64,000 nt of DNA from Siculibacillus lacustris (GTDB lineage Bacteria > Pseudomonadota > Alphaproteobacteria > Rhizobiales > Ancalomicrobiaceae): NCBI RefSeq assembly GCF_004328075.1, contig NZ_SJFN01000005.1:94123-158122 (forward strand). Direction: 5' to 3'. The first letter of the stretch is position 1, and every line of letters begins with the position of its first letter. Under the pieces are notes generated by a model that had not been told where the DNA came from, did not search any database, and saw only the letters and a program-made list of their open reading frames with translations. Positions 27,630 to 35,555 of the stretch are shown here, one piece after another. A program made the position numbers and the translations under genes.

Positions 27630-28631
27630 TCAGACGGTCGCTCCGGGCAGCAGTTCGAAGCCGAGGTCGTAGGTGCCGGGATCGGCGTCGGTGCACAGCA
27701 ACCGCGCCGCCATCTCGCCAACGCGGCGGCGAGGGGTTCGGATGGTCGTGAGGGCGAGCGGCGCCTGCTGAGCGACGTCGAGGCCGTTGTAACCCATCAG
27801 CGCCAGACGTCCGGGGACCGCGATACCGCTCGCCAGACACTCGAAATAGCCCCCGAGTGCCATGTCGTCGTTGGAGAAGTAGACCGCGTCGAGGGCGGGG
27901 GCGCGCGACACGAGCGCGGCCAGAGCGATGCGCCCACCCTCGACGGAGGAATGGCCGGAGATGATCTCGCGGTCGACCAGACTCACCCCGGCTTCACCGA
28001 GACCGGTGACGAATCCCTCGAACCGCTTGCCGGCGCGCCGGTCCCGCTCGATGTCGTGGCCGACGTAGCCGATCCGGCGGCGTCCGCGGTCGACGAGGTG
28101 GCGGGCGCTCGCCGCGCCGGCGGCGCGATTGGAAAAGCCGACGACCAGATCCAGGCCGGTCCCGTCGGTGTCGAAGATTTCGACGACGCGCAGACCGGCG
28201 CCGAGCATCATCGTCCGAGCTCGCTGAGTGTGTTCGATGCCGGCGACCACCAGTCCGGAAGGGCGCCAGGCCAGCATCGATTCGATCAGCCGCTCTTCCC
28301 GGGTCGGGTCGTAGCCGGACACCGCGAAGACCGCTTGGCGGTCGCGTTCGGTCAGAACTGCCTCGGCGCCCGACAAGACGTCGGCGAAGACGATGTTGGT
28401 GACCGACGGGATGACGAAGGCGATCAGCCGCGAACCCGGCGACGCCAGCGTGCCGGCGATGCGGTTGGGGACATAGCCGAGCTTGGCGACCGCGGCCGTC
28501 ACCTTGGCGCGCGCCGTCTCGGAGACCGCCCCGCGCCCGCGCAGGACCCGCGAGACCGTGCTCTCGCCGAGACCGGCTTCGCGTGCGACGTCCGAGATCG
28601 TCACCGCCGCGTGTGAACCGGGATCGGGCAT
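27630..28631 (-). CDS. LacI/GalR-family transcriptional regulator
   Basis: 333 residues, standard length. The helix-turn-helix and hinge are clear: VTISDVAREAGLGESTVSRV (about 10-29) and VAKLGYVPNRIAGTLAS. A periplasmic-binding-protein-like effector domain follows, with IGYVGHDIERDRR, VYFSNDDMALGGYFECL and ALMGYNGLDVAQQAPLALTT. It belongs to the GntR-type branch of LacI regulators that sense sugar acids. Two identical palindromes lie 164 to 242 bp upstream and match the kind of site this branch binds. The gene stands alone between the integrase remnant and the AraC-controlled sugar-acid operon; it may regulate that operon, the mannonate locus, or itself. Confidence 0.95.
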   Translation of the reverse strand: MPDPGSHAAVTISDVAREAGLGESTVSRVLRGRGAVSETARAKVTAAVAKLGYVPNRIAGTLASPGSRLIAFVIPSVTNIVFADVLSGAEAVLTERDRQAVFAVSGYDPTREERLIESMLAWRPSGLVVAGIEHTQRARTMMLGAGLRVVEIFDTDGTGLDLVVGFSNRAAGAASARHLVDRGRRRIGYVGHDIERDRRAGKRFEGFVTGLGEAGVSLVDREIISGHSSVEGGRIALAALVSRAPALDAVYFSNDDMALGGYFECLASGIAVPGRLALMGYNGLDVAQQAPLALTTIRTPRRRVGEMAARLLCTDADPGTYDLGFELLPGATV

Positions 28632-28794
28632 GGCTGGCTCTCCGGGGATGTTCGGCGCAGACCGGCAGGCGCGACGACGCGACGATCGAAGCCGGCACTA
28701 TGTGAAGCCGGCCGCGTCGGCGCAAGGCGAGCGGCCGCCGATCGATCGGCGTCGGAGTGCCCCCGCACTCCGTCGAAAGTCGGGCCCCATCACG

Positions 28795-28812
28795 ATTGGC
28801 AGCGCTGCCAAT
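28795..28812. promoter_or_regulatory. LacI-type operator O1, perfect 18-bp palindrome
   Basis: ATTGGCAGCGCTGCCAAT is a perfect palindrome. Its core TGGCAGCGCTGCCA recurs exactly at 28860-28873. The centre-to-centre distance is 63 bp, six turns of B-DNA, so a tetrameric or dimeric LacI protein could bind both on the same face and loop the DNA. It lies upstream of the LacI gene. Confidence 0.8.
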
Positions 28813-28822
28813 TTGGCTTACC

Positions 28823-28837
28823 CTTGGAAATTCCAAG
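28823..28837. promoter_or_regulatory. Second palindrome between the two LacI operators
   Basis: CTTGGAAATTCCAAG is a 15-bp palindrome around a central A, placed between the two LacI-type sites. It is unlike them in sequence, so it may be the site of another regulator or part of a promoter controlled by the loop. I see no convincing -35/-10 pair around it on either strand. Confidence 0.5.
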
Positions 28838-28859
28838 AAGGCAGGCTTGCACCTGAAAT

Positions 28860-28873
28860 TGGCAGCGCTGCCA
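28860..28873. promoter_or_regulatory. LacI-type operator O2, 14-bp palindrome
   Basis: TGGCAGCGCTGCCA, identical to the core of the operator at 28795-28812. Ten bases downstream on the plus strand an ATG opens a frame (28884) that does not look like a protein, so the target promoter of this operator pair is unclear apart from the LacI gene itself. Confidence 0.75.
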
Positions 28874-29138
28874 CATCGCGAAAATGAAGAAACCGTCGAT
28901 CGAAGGCGGACACTCCATGGGTGGGACGCGATCACAGGCCGGCGATGGCGCCGCTCACGTCGACGATGCCGACCGACGTCGGGCACCGGCACCGATCGAT
29001 CGACGAAACCGGACGGACCTGCAGCCACGGATTCCGAGCCCCGCGGCCGAGGGGGGACCAATCGGTCGCCCGATCCCGGCGGCCGACCGGGACGGCCCGC
29101 GGCCGGCGGGGCAATCGGGCGCCACGGCCGGCGATGAT
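28874..29138. other. Gene-free stretch between LacI operators and AraC gene
   Basis: About 265 bp after the operators and before the AraC stop codon. The plus-strand frames (starting MKKPSIEGGHSMGG) soon turn Arg/Pro-rich and match nothing I know. It may be the remains of an operon formerly controlled by the operators, or only the 3' flank of the AraC gene. No terminator hairpin recognised. Confidence 0.4.
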
Positions 29139-29918
29139 TCAATCGTCGAGCGTCTTGAGAAAGGTGCCGGGTGTCTTGCCGAACTGCCGTTTGAACGCAG
29201 CGATGAACGACGAGGTGGTCTCGTAGCCGGTCGCATAGGCAGTGGTGCTGACGTTGCGGGTCGCCTCCAGCGAGCCGATCGCCATCATCAGCTTGAACTT
29301 GACCCGCCATTCCCGAAACGACAGACCGGTCTCGCGCAGGAACGTCCGCTCGAGCGTGCGTTCCGACAGCGCCGCGGTCTTGGCGATGTCGAGCACCGTC
29401 AGCTCGGTGTCGGGCGAACGCAGCAGATTGGTGCAGCTCTCGAGCAAGGCCGGGGTCTTCGGCATCGGCAGATGGAACTGCGACTCGTTCAGACCGACGA
29501 GTTGATCGAGGAACACGCGGACGAGACGTCCGTCCGGCCCCGCCAGATCGTATGCGACCGGCAGCGCCGCGACCGCCCGGATCAGTTCGCGCATCAGCGG
29601 CGTGACCTCGAGAACCCGACAGCGGTCGGCGATCCAATCCGTCTCGCTCGGATCGATGAAGAAGTTGCGCCGTTCGGTGCGAACCGACGCGATCACTTCG
29701 TGCGTCACCTCCGGCGGAATCCACACCGCCCAGTGCGGCGGCGCGAGAAAGGTTCCGAGGTCGCTGTGGACCAACAACACGCCTTTGATCGCATAGGTCA
29801 GCTGGGCCCAGGAATGTTTGTGCCAGGGGTTGCGGTTCCCCCCGGGGAGCGTCTTCACGCGCGCAAACACCGGGCGCGGCAACTGGTCCATCGGCTCACC
29901 TTGTCGGATCGCGAACAT
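29139..29918 (-). CDS. AraC-family transcriptional regulator with cupin sensor
   Basis: 259 residues. The N-terminal cupin-like ligand pocket shows WHKHSWAQLTYAIKGVLLVH (about 32-51) and FLAPPHWAVWIPPEVTHEV. The C-terminal double helix-turn-helix runs from LTVLDIAKTAALSERTLERT (about 177) to ATGYETTSSFIAAFKRQFGK. This architecture is typical of small AraC regulators of metabolite catabolism or efflux. It is divergent from the 2-hydroxyacid dehydrogenase operon with only 69 bp between the start codons, so it is the likely local activator of that operon. An alternative start nine codons downstream (MDQLPRP) is possible. Confidence 0.93.
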   Translation of the reverse strand: MFAIRQGEPMDQLPRPVFARVKTLPGGNRNPWHKHSWAQLTYAIKGVLLVHSDLGTFLAPPHWAVWIPPEVTHEVIASVRTERRNFFIDPSETDWIADRCRVLEVTPLMRELIRAVAALPVAYDLAGPDGRLVRVFLDQLVGLNESQFHLPMPKTPALLESCTNLLRSPDTELTVLDIAKTAALSERTLERTFLRETGLSFREWRVKFKLMMAIGSLEATRNVSTTAYATGYETTSSFIAAFKRQFGKTPGTFLKTLDD

Positions 29919-29987
29919 CGATTGGCGCGTCGCCGAAAGACGTCCGTAGGGCTCCTGATATCATCGGGTCGGGAAAGGAGAAACCCC

Positions 29988-31085
29988 ATGCCACGAAAGT
30001 TCAAGGCCCTGGCCATCGGTGATGCCATGATCCAGGGCGACGCATTCGAAGCTTCCTTGAAGGCGCGCCTCGGCCCCTATGTCGACGATCTCCGGGTCGG
30101 AGATTGGGAAACCGACTGGGATAGACTTCAGACTCGCCGGCTAGTGGTCGAAAAGCAAGGTCCCGAAGTCGAAATCGTCGAGCCGCTCATCCTCGAGCAG
30201 GGTGGCGATGCGGAGTTGCTGTCCGGTCTCTTCCTGGCGATCTCGTCCAAGGTCATGGACGCGATGCCCAAGCTGCGGATCGCCGGCGTCGCCCGCGCCG
30301 GCGTCGAGAACGTCAACGTCAAGGAAGCCACGGCCCGCGGCATCCTCGTCTTCAACGTGATGGGACGCAACGCCGAAGCGGTGTCCGACTTCGCCGTCGG
30401 CCTGATCCTGGCGGAGAGCCGCAACATCGCCCGGGCCCACATGGCGATCAAGAACGGTGTCTGGCGCAAGAAGTTCTCGAATTCGGCCTGCGTGCCGGAA
30501 CTGAAGGGCAAGACCGTCGGTCTGTTCGGCTTCGGGTTCATCGGCCGGCGAGTGGCTCGCAAGCTGTCCGGCTTCGACGTCAACCTGCTGGTCCACGACA
30601 CCTACGTCGATCCGGCCGAGATCGAAGCGATCGGTGGCAAGGCCGTCGACAAGGAGACGCTGCTGCGCGAGGCCGACTTCATCTCGCTGCATGCCCGTCT
30701 GCTGCCGGGGGGTGTGCCTCTGATCGGGGCGAGCGATTTCGCCCTGATGAAGCCGACGGCCTACATCGTCAACACCGCACGGGCGGGTCTGGTCGATCAG
30801 AAGGCGCTGGTCGAGGCTCTGAAGTCCGGTCGCATCGCCGGCGCCGGGCTCGATGTCCATCCCACCGAGCCGATCGATCCGGCGAGCGAAATCCTCGAGC
30901 TCGACAATGTGACGCTCACCACGCACATCGCCGGGACCACCCGCGAAGCCCTGACGCGGTCGCCGGACCTGTTGTTCGACGACATCGCCAAGCTCTTCGC
31001 CGGCGATCGGCCGGTCGGCATCGCCAACCCCGAAGTGCTGCAGGACGCGGGCTTCGAGGCTTGGCTGAAAGGAGTGCGGCAATGA
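29988..31085 (+). CDS. D-isomer-specific 2-hydroxyacid dehydrogenase
   Basis: NAD-dependent 2-hydroxyacid dehydrogenase of 365 residues, phosphoglycerate-dehydrogenase-like. The dinucleotide motif is GLFGFGFIGRRVARKL (about 178). Catalytic Arg lies in VNTARAGLVD (about 268), Glu in LDVHPTEPID (about 297) and His in TTHIAGTTREA (about 317). AAAGGAG precedes the ATG. Its stop overlaps the aldolase start by four bases (ATGA), so the two are translationally coupled. With the FGGY kinase downstream the arrangement recalls the YoaD/YoaC pair of Bacillus. It should oxidise a 2-hydroxy acid or reduce a 2-keto acid in an as yet unknown sugar-acid pathway. Confidence 0.93.
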   Translation: MPRKFKALAIGDAMIQGDAFEASLKARLGPYVDDLRVGDWETDWDRLQTRRLVVEKQGPEVEIVEPLILEQGGDAELLSGLFLAISSKVMDAMPKLRIAGVARAGVENVNVKEATARGILVFNVMGRNAEAVSDFAVGLILAESRNIARAHMAIKNGVWRKKFSNSACVPELKGKTVGLFGFGFIGRRVARKLSGFDVNLLVHDTYVDPAEIEAIGGKAVDKETLLREADFISLHARLLPGGVPLIGASDFALMKPTAYIVNTARAGLVDQKALVEALKSGRIAGAGLDVHPTEPIDPASEILELDNVTLTTHIAGTTREALTRSPDLLFDDIAKLFAGDRPVGIANPEVLQDAGFEAWLKGVRQ

Positions 31086-31918
31086 AAGCGTCCTTCGCCG
31101 AGATGCTCGCGACGGCGCGCCGCGAGCACTACGCGGTCGGGTCCTTCAACGTCTACGGCTACGAGACGATCCGCGGCGTCATCGAGACCAGCCGGGATCT
31201 CGGACAGCCGGCGATCGTCGCCTTCGGTGCCGGTTATCTGCCCAACATGGAACTGGACGAGGTCGCCGGTCTCGTCACGACCATGTCGGCGCAGGTCGCC
31301 ACCCCGATCGTCCTCCATCTCGATCACTGCAAATCCTTCGAGACGATCGTTCGAGCGATCAAGGCCGGCTTCACCTCGGTGATGTTCGACGGCTCCGCCC
31401 TGCCGTTCGAAGAGAACCTGGCCGAGACGGCGCGTGTGGTGCGGGTCGCTCATGCCGCCGGCGTCGGCGTCGAGGCCGAACTCGGCGCCTTGGCCAAGGG
31501 TGCCCACTCCAACGAAGAGGAGGGCGAGGAGATCTACACCTCGCCTGCCGAAGCCGAACGCTTCGTCGCGGAGACGAAAGTCGACGCCCTCGCCGTGTCG
31601 ATCGGCACCGTGCACGGAATGTACAAGGGAACACCGAAAGTCGATGTCGGCGTCTTGAAGAAGATCGCCGCCGTCTGCCCGATTCCGCTCGTCCTGCACG
31701 GCGGATCCGGCACACCGGAGCAGATAATCCTGGAATGCATCACCGATGGAATCGCCAAAATCAACGTCAATACAGAGATCTCGATGCATGCCCTCGACTT
31801 GATCAGGGCACATTTGGGATCCGGTGGGGAAACGCATCTTTCACAAGTCGGCCGTCTGACGGTCGGCGCAGTCAAGGACGTGGTCGGCAAGTACATGGGT
31901 CTGTTCCGTAACGCCTGA
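31082..31918 (+). CDS. Class II fructose/tagatose-bisphosphate aldolase family protein
   Basis: Zinc-dependent class II aldolase of 278 residues. Zinc and substrate ligands are visible in VLHLDHCKSFETIVRAIKAG (Asp and His, about 79-98), FDGSALPFEENL, GVGVEAELGALAKGAHSNEE (Glu), SIGTVHGMYKG (His), and PLVLHGGSGTPEQI (His), with the phosphate site GIAKINVNTE. I use the ATG that overlaps the dehydrogenase stop, preceded by AAAGGAG; a TTG seven codons earlier is less likely. In this operon it probably cleaves a phosphorylated keto-acid or ketose made by the neighbouring kinase and dehydrogenase into two C2-C3 fragments. The exact substrate is unknown. Confidence 0.93.
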   Translation: MKASFAEMLATARREHYAVGSFNVYGYETIRGVIETSRDLGQPAIVAFGAGYLPNMELDEVAGLVTTMSAQVATPIVLHLDHCKSFETIVRAIKAGFTSVMFDGSALPFEENLAETARVVRVAHAAGVGVEAELGALAKGAHSNEEEGEEIYTSPAEAERFVAETKVDALAVSIGTVHGMYKGTPKVDVGVLKKIAAVCPIPLVLHGGSGTPEQIILECITDGIAKINVNTEISMHALDLIRAHLGSGGETHLSQVGRLTVGAVKDVVGKYMGLFRNA

Positions 31919-31997
31919 GCGAATGGGGAGCGGCCACCCGGTCGTCCCGATCCTCCCGTTCGGATCCGAGCATTCCGCCTGCGAACCGCCTCGCCAA

Positions 31998-32027
31998 CCC
32001 TGCTCCACGTGAACTCGTGGAGCAGGG
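31998..32027 (+). terminator. Perfect intercistronic hairpin between aldolase and kinase genes
   Basis: CCCTGCTCCACG at 31998-32009 pairs perfectly with CGTGGAGCAGGG at 32016-32027 around loop TGAACT, a 12-bp stem. It is followed by AAAGCG, not a T-run, and the kinase ribosome-binding site (AGGAGG) begins about 55 bp later. It is more likely an RNA-processing, stabilising or attenuating element than a full terminator, tuning kinase/permease relative to dehydrogenase/aldolase. Confidence 0.6.
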
Positions 32028-32092
32028 AAAGCGAAGTCGCATGCCAAAAATTGCTCGGCAGCCCACGTATCGTCGATCGCCCAGGAGGCGAA

Positions 32093-33610
32093 ATGGAGAA
32101 CATTCTCGTCATCGACGTCGGAACTTCGAGCCTCAAGGCCATTCTCTACACACGAGCAGGCCATCTCCTCTTTTCCGCATCGAGGCCCTACGATTCCGAA
32201 TTCGGACGCAAACCCAGCTACGTCGAGCAGGACCCGGAAACTTGGAAGTCGGCTCTGCTCGAGAGCCTGCACGACATCGGCGCGCACGTCACCGTCAAGG
32301 GACTGACCATCGAGGCGGTGGCGATCACCTCGCAAAGGGCCTCGGTCATTCCGATCGACATCGACGGACAGCCGCTGCACAAGGCGCTGATGTGGCAGGA
32401 CAAGCGCAGCATCGCCCAATGCGAGGCGCTGCTCGCCCAGTTCTCCCTCGAGGCCCTCTATCGCCGGACGGGTTTGCGGGCCAACCCGTATTTCTCCGCT
32501 CCGAAGATGATGTGGCTGAAAGAGTTCCGCCCGCAGATCTACGAGAAGTCGCACAAGCTCATCGGAGTGCAGGACTACGTCGTCTATCTGATGACCGGCC
32601 GGTTCGTCACCGACCACAGCCAAGCCTGCCGGACGATGTTGATGAACATCGCCACGTTCGAGTGGGACGAGGAGTTGCTCGCCGCCTCCGGAATCGATCG
32701 GGCACTGTTGCCGGATCTGGTTCCGCCGGGTTCCGAGATCGGTGGCCTGACCGAGGACTTCGCCGCGCTGACCGGCCTCCGGGCCGGGACGCCGGTGATC
32801 TTGGGCGGCGGCGATCAGCAGTGCGCGGCGCTCGCGCTCAACGTCCTCGCCGACGGCGATGCCGAAGCCAACACCGGGACCGGTTCGTTCGTCATCGCCT
32901 ACTCGGATCAGCCTCGTTTCCACGACGAATGCCGGACGCTGTGCAGTGCCGGCGCCATTCCCGGTACTTGGATCGTCGAAGCCGGGATCTTCACGACCGG
33001 CCTCGTGCACCGATGGTTCATGGAGCAGTTCTATTCGGACGGAAACAAGAACTACGAGTTGATGAACGCAGAAGCCGCGGCCGCGCCGGTCGGGGCCAAG
33101 GGAATCCTGCTGGTTCCGCACTTCGAAGGCAGTGCCGCGCCCTACTGGAACCCCCTCGCCCGCGGCATCTTCTTCAACCTTTCGATGGCCTCGACCCGAG
33201 CGGACATGGCGCGGGCGGTGGTCGAAGGCATCGCCTTCGAGATCGCCAGTGATCTGGCGCTGCTGGAAGGGCTCGGCGTTCCGATCAACGCGGTGCGCGT
33301 CGCCGGCGGCCTGACCTGCCTGGATTCGTTCAACCAGATCCAGGCCGACTCGTTCGGCAAGATCGTCCAGCGCTACGACAACAACGAAGCCTCGTCGCTC
33401 GGTGCGCTGATGAGTGCAGCCGTCACGCTCGGTCTGTACCCGGACTACCACACGGCGTTTCGAACGATTCTCGATCGCGATCCACAGCAGTACCTGCCGA
33501 TCGAGGGTCATCATCGCAAATATCGTCGAATGATCGAACGGAAAGACACCCTCTATTCGGCGCTCAACGAAGCGAAGGTCTACGACATGTTCGCAGAAAC
33601 TCTGGAGTGA
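32093..33610 (+). CDS. FGGY-family carbohydrate kinase
   Basis: Sugar kinase of 505 residues with the two actin-like domains of the FGGY family. The N-terminal phosphate loop is VIDVGTSSLKAILY (about 6-19). MWQDKRS and the catalytic aspartate segment LGGGDQQCAALALNV (about 242) follow, then the adenosine motif VRVAGGLTCLDSFNQIQAD near 405. AGGAGG sits just before the ATG, a near-ideal ribosome-binding site. It is closest in feel to the YoaC/LsrK-like branch, but substrate (ketose, polyol or sugar acid) cannot be read from sequence. It lies between the aldolase and GntP permease and should phosphorylate the imported compound or its oxidised derivative. Confidence 0.93.
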   Translation: MENILVIDVGTSSLKAILYTRAGHLLFSASRPYDSEFGRKPSYVEQDPETWKSALLESLHDIGAHVTVKGLTIEAVAITSQRASVIPIDIDGQPLHKALMWQDKRSIAQCEALLAQFSLEALYRRTGLRANPYFSAPKMMWLKEFRPQIYEKSHKLIGVQDYVVYLMTGRFVTDHSQACRTMLMNIATFEWDEELLAASGIDRALLPDLVPPGSEIGGLTEDFAALTGLRAGTPVILGGGDQQCAALALNVLADGDAEANTGTGSFVIAYSDQPRFHDECRTLCSAGAIPGTWIVEAGIFTTGLVHRWFMEQFYSDGNKNYELMNAEAAAAPVGAKGILLVPHFEGSAAPYWNPLARGIFFNLSMASTRADMARAVVEGIAFEIASDLALLEGLGVPINAVRVAGGLTCLDSFNQIQADSFGKIVQRYDNNEASSLGALMSAAVTLGLYPDYHTAFRTILDRDPQQYLPIEGHHRKYRRMIERKDTLYSALNEAKVYDMFAETLE

Positions 33611-33658
33611 AGCGCAGAGCAGTCAAAAAGAACACAACAGAAGCAAATGGGGGAAGCA

Positions 33659-34993
33659 ATGAGCAACGGCTTCGCACTGTCGATTCTCGGTCTTTCGATC
33701 GTGCTCATCATCGTGATGTGCATCCAATTCAAGATCAACGCCTTCCTGTCGCTGATGACGGCCTGTCTGCTGGTCGGGCTGACCACCGGGATGCCGCTCG
33801 GCAAGATCGGTGGCTCGATCGAGTCGGGCATGGGCGGCACGCTCGGATTCCTCGCCCCGATCCTCGCGCTCGGCGCGATCATCGGTAAGCTCATGGAGAT
33901 TTCCGGTGGCGCCGAACGTCTCGCTCGAACGCTCATCGGCGCGATGGGCAAATCCCGGGCCCACTGGGCGATGTTGGTGGTGGGCTACGTCTGCGGTATT
34001 CCGGTCTTCTTTCAGGTCGGTGTCGTGCTCTTGATGCCGTTGTTGTTCAGCGTCGCCAAGGAAGCCAAACTGCCCATCCTGCAGGTCGGGCTGGCGATGG
34101 TCGCGGGTCTGATCACGGTTCATTGCATCGTGCCGCCGCATCCGGCCGCCATGGCGATCGCCCTGTCCCTCAAGGCGGACGTCGGCAAGGTGATCTTCTT
34201 CGGATTGCTCGTCGGACTGCCCGCTGCGGCCCTGGCCGGCCCGGTCTTCGGCAAGTACATCTCGCGGTTCTACGACGTCGAAGCCCCCCTGGCCGCCGCC
34301 ACCGGCACCACCAAGACCGACGCCGAATTGCCGCCCTTCGGCATCACGCTGTTCGCGATGCTGTTCCCGCTGCTGCTGATGATCAACAAGACCGTGTTCG
34401 AACTGTTCGCCGCCAAAGACGCCGCCTTCATGCCGGTCGTCAATTTCCTCGGCAATCCGATCGTGGCGCTCTTCATCTCGGCGACCTTGACCTATGTGGT
34501 TCTCGGCATCGGCCGCGGCTTCTCGCTCGAGACCCTCGGTCGCCAGACCGAAGCCTGCATGGGTCCGATGGCCTCGATCATCCTGGTGATCGGCGCCGCC
34601 GGTTCCTTCAATCGCGTGATCATGGATTGCGGGATGGGGGATGCCCTCAAGCAGGTCCTCACCGCGGTCCACATCAGCCCGTTGATCATGGCCTGGATGA
34701 TCGCGATCCTGATGCGCTTCGCCATCGGCAGCGCGACGGTGGCGATGATGACCGGCGTCGGCTTCATCATGCCGGTGCTCGCCAACTATCCGACCCTCGA
34801 CCCCGCGCTGGTCGCCGTGGCCGTGGGCGCCGGCGCGATCGGCGCGTCGCACGTCACCGACTCCGGCTTCTGGTTCGTCAAGGAGAGCCTGGGGATCCCG
34901 ATGAAGGCGATGTACGCGACGTGGACGGCGTCGACGACGATCGCCGCCGTCATCGGCCTCGCCGGCGTGCTGGTCTTGGCGCAGATCGTCTGA
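33659..34993 (+). CDS. GntP-family gluconate/sugar-acid:H+ symporter
   Basis: Integral membrane permease of 444 residues with about 12-14 hydrophobic segments, the normal length for GntP transporters. Family features include MGGTLGFLAPILALGAIIGK, GIPVFFQVGVVLLMPLLFSV, HCIVPPHPAAMAIA, and ASHVTDSGFWFVKESLGIP near the C-terminus. The ATG at 33659 is preferred because GGGGGAAG precedes it; an ATG four codons earlier (33647) is less well placed. GntP relatives import gluconate, glycerate and related C3-C6 sugar acids, which fits the catabolic genes upstream. It is the last gene of the operon. Confidence 0.95.
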   Translation: MSNGFALSILGLSIVLIIVMCIQFKINAFLSLMTACLLVGLTTGMPLGKIGGSIESGMGGTLGFLAPILALGAIIGKLMEISGGAERLARTLIGAMGKSRAHWAMLVVGYVCGIPVFFQVGVVLLMPLLFSVAKEAKLPILQVGLAMVAGLITVHCIVPPHPAAMAIALSLKADVGKVIFFGLLVGLPAAALAGPVFGKYISRFYDVEAPLAAATGTTKTDAELPPFGITLFAMLFPLLLMINKTVFELFAAKDAAFMPVVNFLGNPIVALFISATLTYVVLGIGRGFSLETLGRQTEACMGPMASIILVIGAAGSFNRVIMDCGMGDALKQVLTAVHISPLIMAWMIAILMRFAIGSATVAMMTGVGFIMPVLANYPTLDPALVAVAVGAGAIGASHVTDSGFWFVKESLGIPMKAMYATWTASTTIAAVIGLAGVLVLAQIV

Positions 34994-35020
34994 AACGAAA
35001 CAGCCGAGCCTCAAGCAAGA

Positions 35021-35071
35021 GTCCGCCGTCGATGGTCGCGAGTTCCTTTCTCGCGGGCGTCGACGGCGGAC
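35021..35071 (+). terminator. Long hairpin after the GntP permease gene
   Basis: A nested hairpin: GTCCGCCGTCGA (35021-35032) pairs with TCGACGGCGGAC (35060-35071), and inside it TCGCGAG (35036-35042) pairs with CTCGCGG (35050-35056, one wobble). ATTTCG follows, a short T-run. Its position 28 bp after the last operon gene suits a transcription terminator. Confidence 0.6.
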
Positions 35072-35080
35072 ATTTCGCGC

Positions 35081-35250
35081 GACGAGGCGGCCTACGATCC
35101 TCGGGCTCGCCTGGCGGTGCTCGCCCGCCGGCCCGGAGCTCTGCGCAACGGTGCTCCGTTCGAGAAATCGGTGCTGCCGGGCGCGATGGCGCGGGTGCAC
35201 CGCGAGCTCACCGGCCGCGATGACGCAGACCGGCAGACGGTGCAGGGGCG
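35081..35250 (+). pseudogene. Remnant of an IS21-family transposase (IstA C-terminal part)
   Basis: The frame starting at 35081 reads DEAAYDPRARLAVLARRPGA and continues LRNGAPFEKSVLPGAMARVH and RELTGRDDADRQTV. The block ARRPGALRNGAPF with the following LP-x3-RV and DRQ segments is characteristic of the C-terminal part of IS21 IstA transposases. Only about 55 codons survive; no start, no catalytic DDE region, no IstB gene and no inverted repeats are seen. It marks an old insertion between two sugar-acid loci. Confidence 0.6.
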
Positions 35251-35555
35251 ACCCATATTCGCGCAACGATTACAGCATGGCGATGGAAATCGAACCCGGT
35301 TGCACCGGAACAGAGGCGGTTCGTGCGTCGATCAGATCCACCGTAATTCGCCCGACGCGGATCGACCGACGCGTTGATGTTGCGCTCCTGTCATCGGCAT
35401 CGCCTGTCCCCGCAAGAGGTTTGGATCTTCTGGAGGGGTGCGGCGGAAATCCGCACGCCTTCATGGACATGCCGTCGGCCGTACGCGCAGACGATCCGAT
35501 GCGATGGCACGGCACCCGGGTGGGTCGGGAACAGCGGGTTCGTCCGCCATCCGCC
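35251..35555. other. Gene-free stretch between IS21 remnant and uxuB
   Basis: About 300 bp with somewhat lower GC near 35255-35400. It may contain the 3' end of the mannonate operon transcript and further decayed insertion DNA. I see no protein-like frame beyond the IstA fragment, no RNA gene and no clear terminator. Confidence 0.4.

Noticed and set aside
28884..29150. A plus-strand gene directly after the LacI operators
   Set aside because: The frame starting MKKPSIEGG becomes Arg/Pro-rich at once, lacks a good ribosome-binding site and then runs antisense to the AraC gene.
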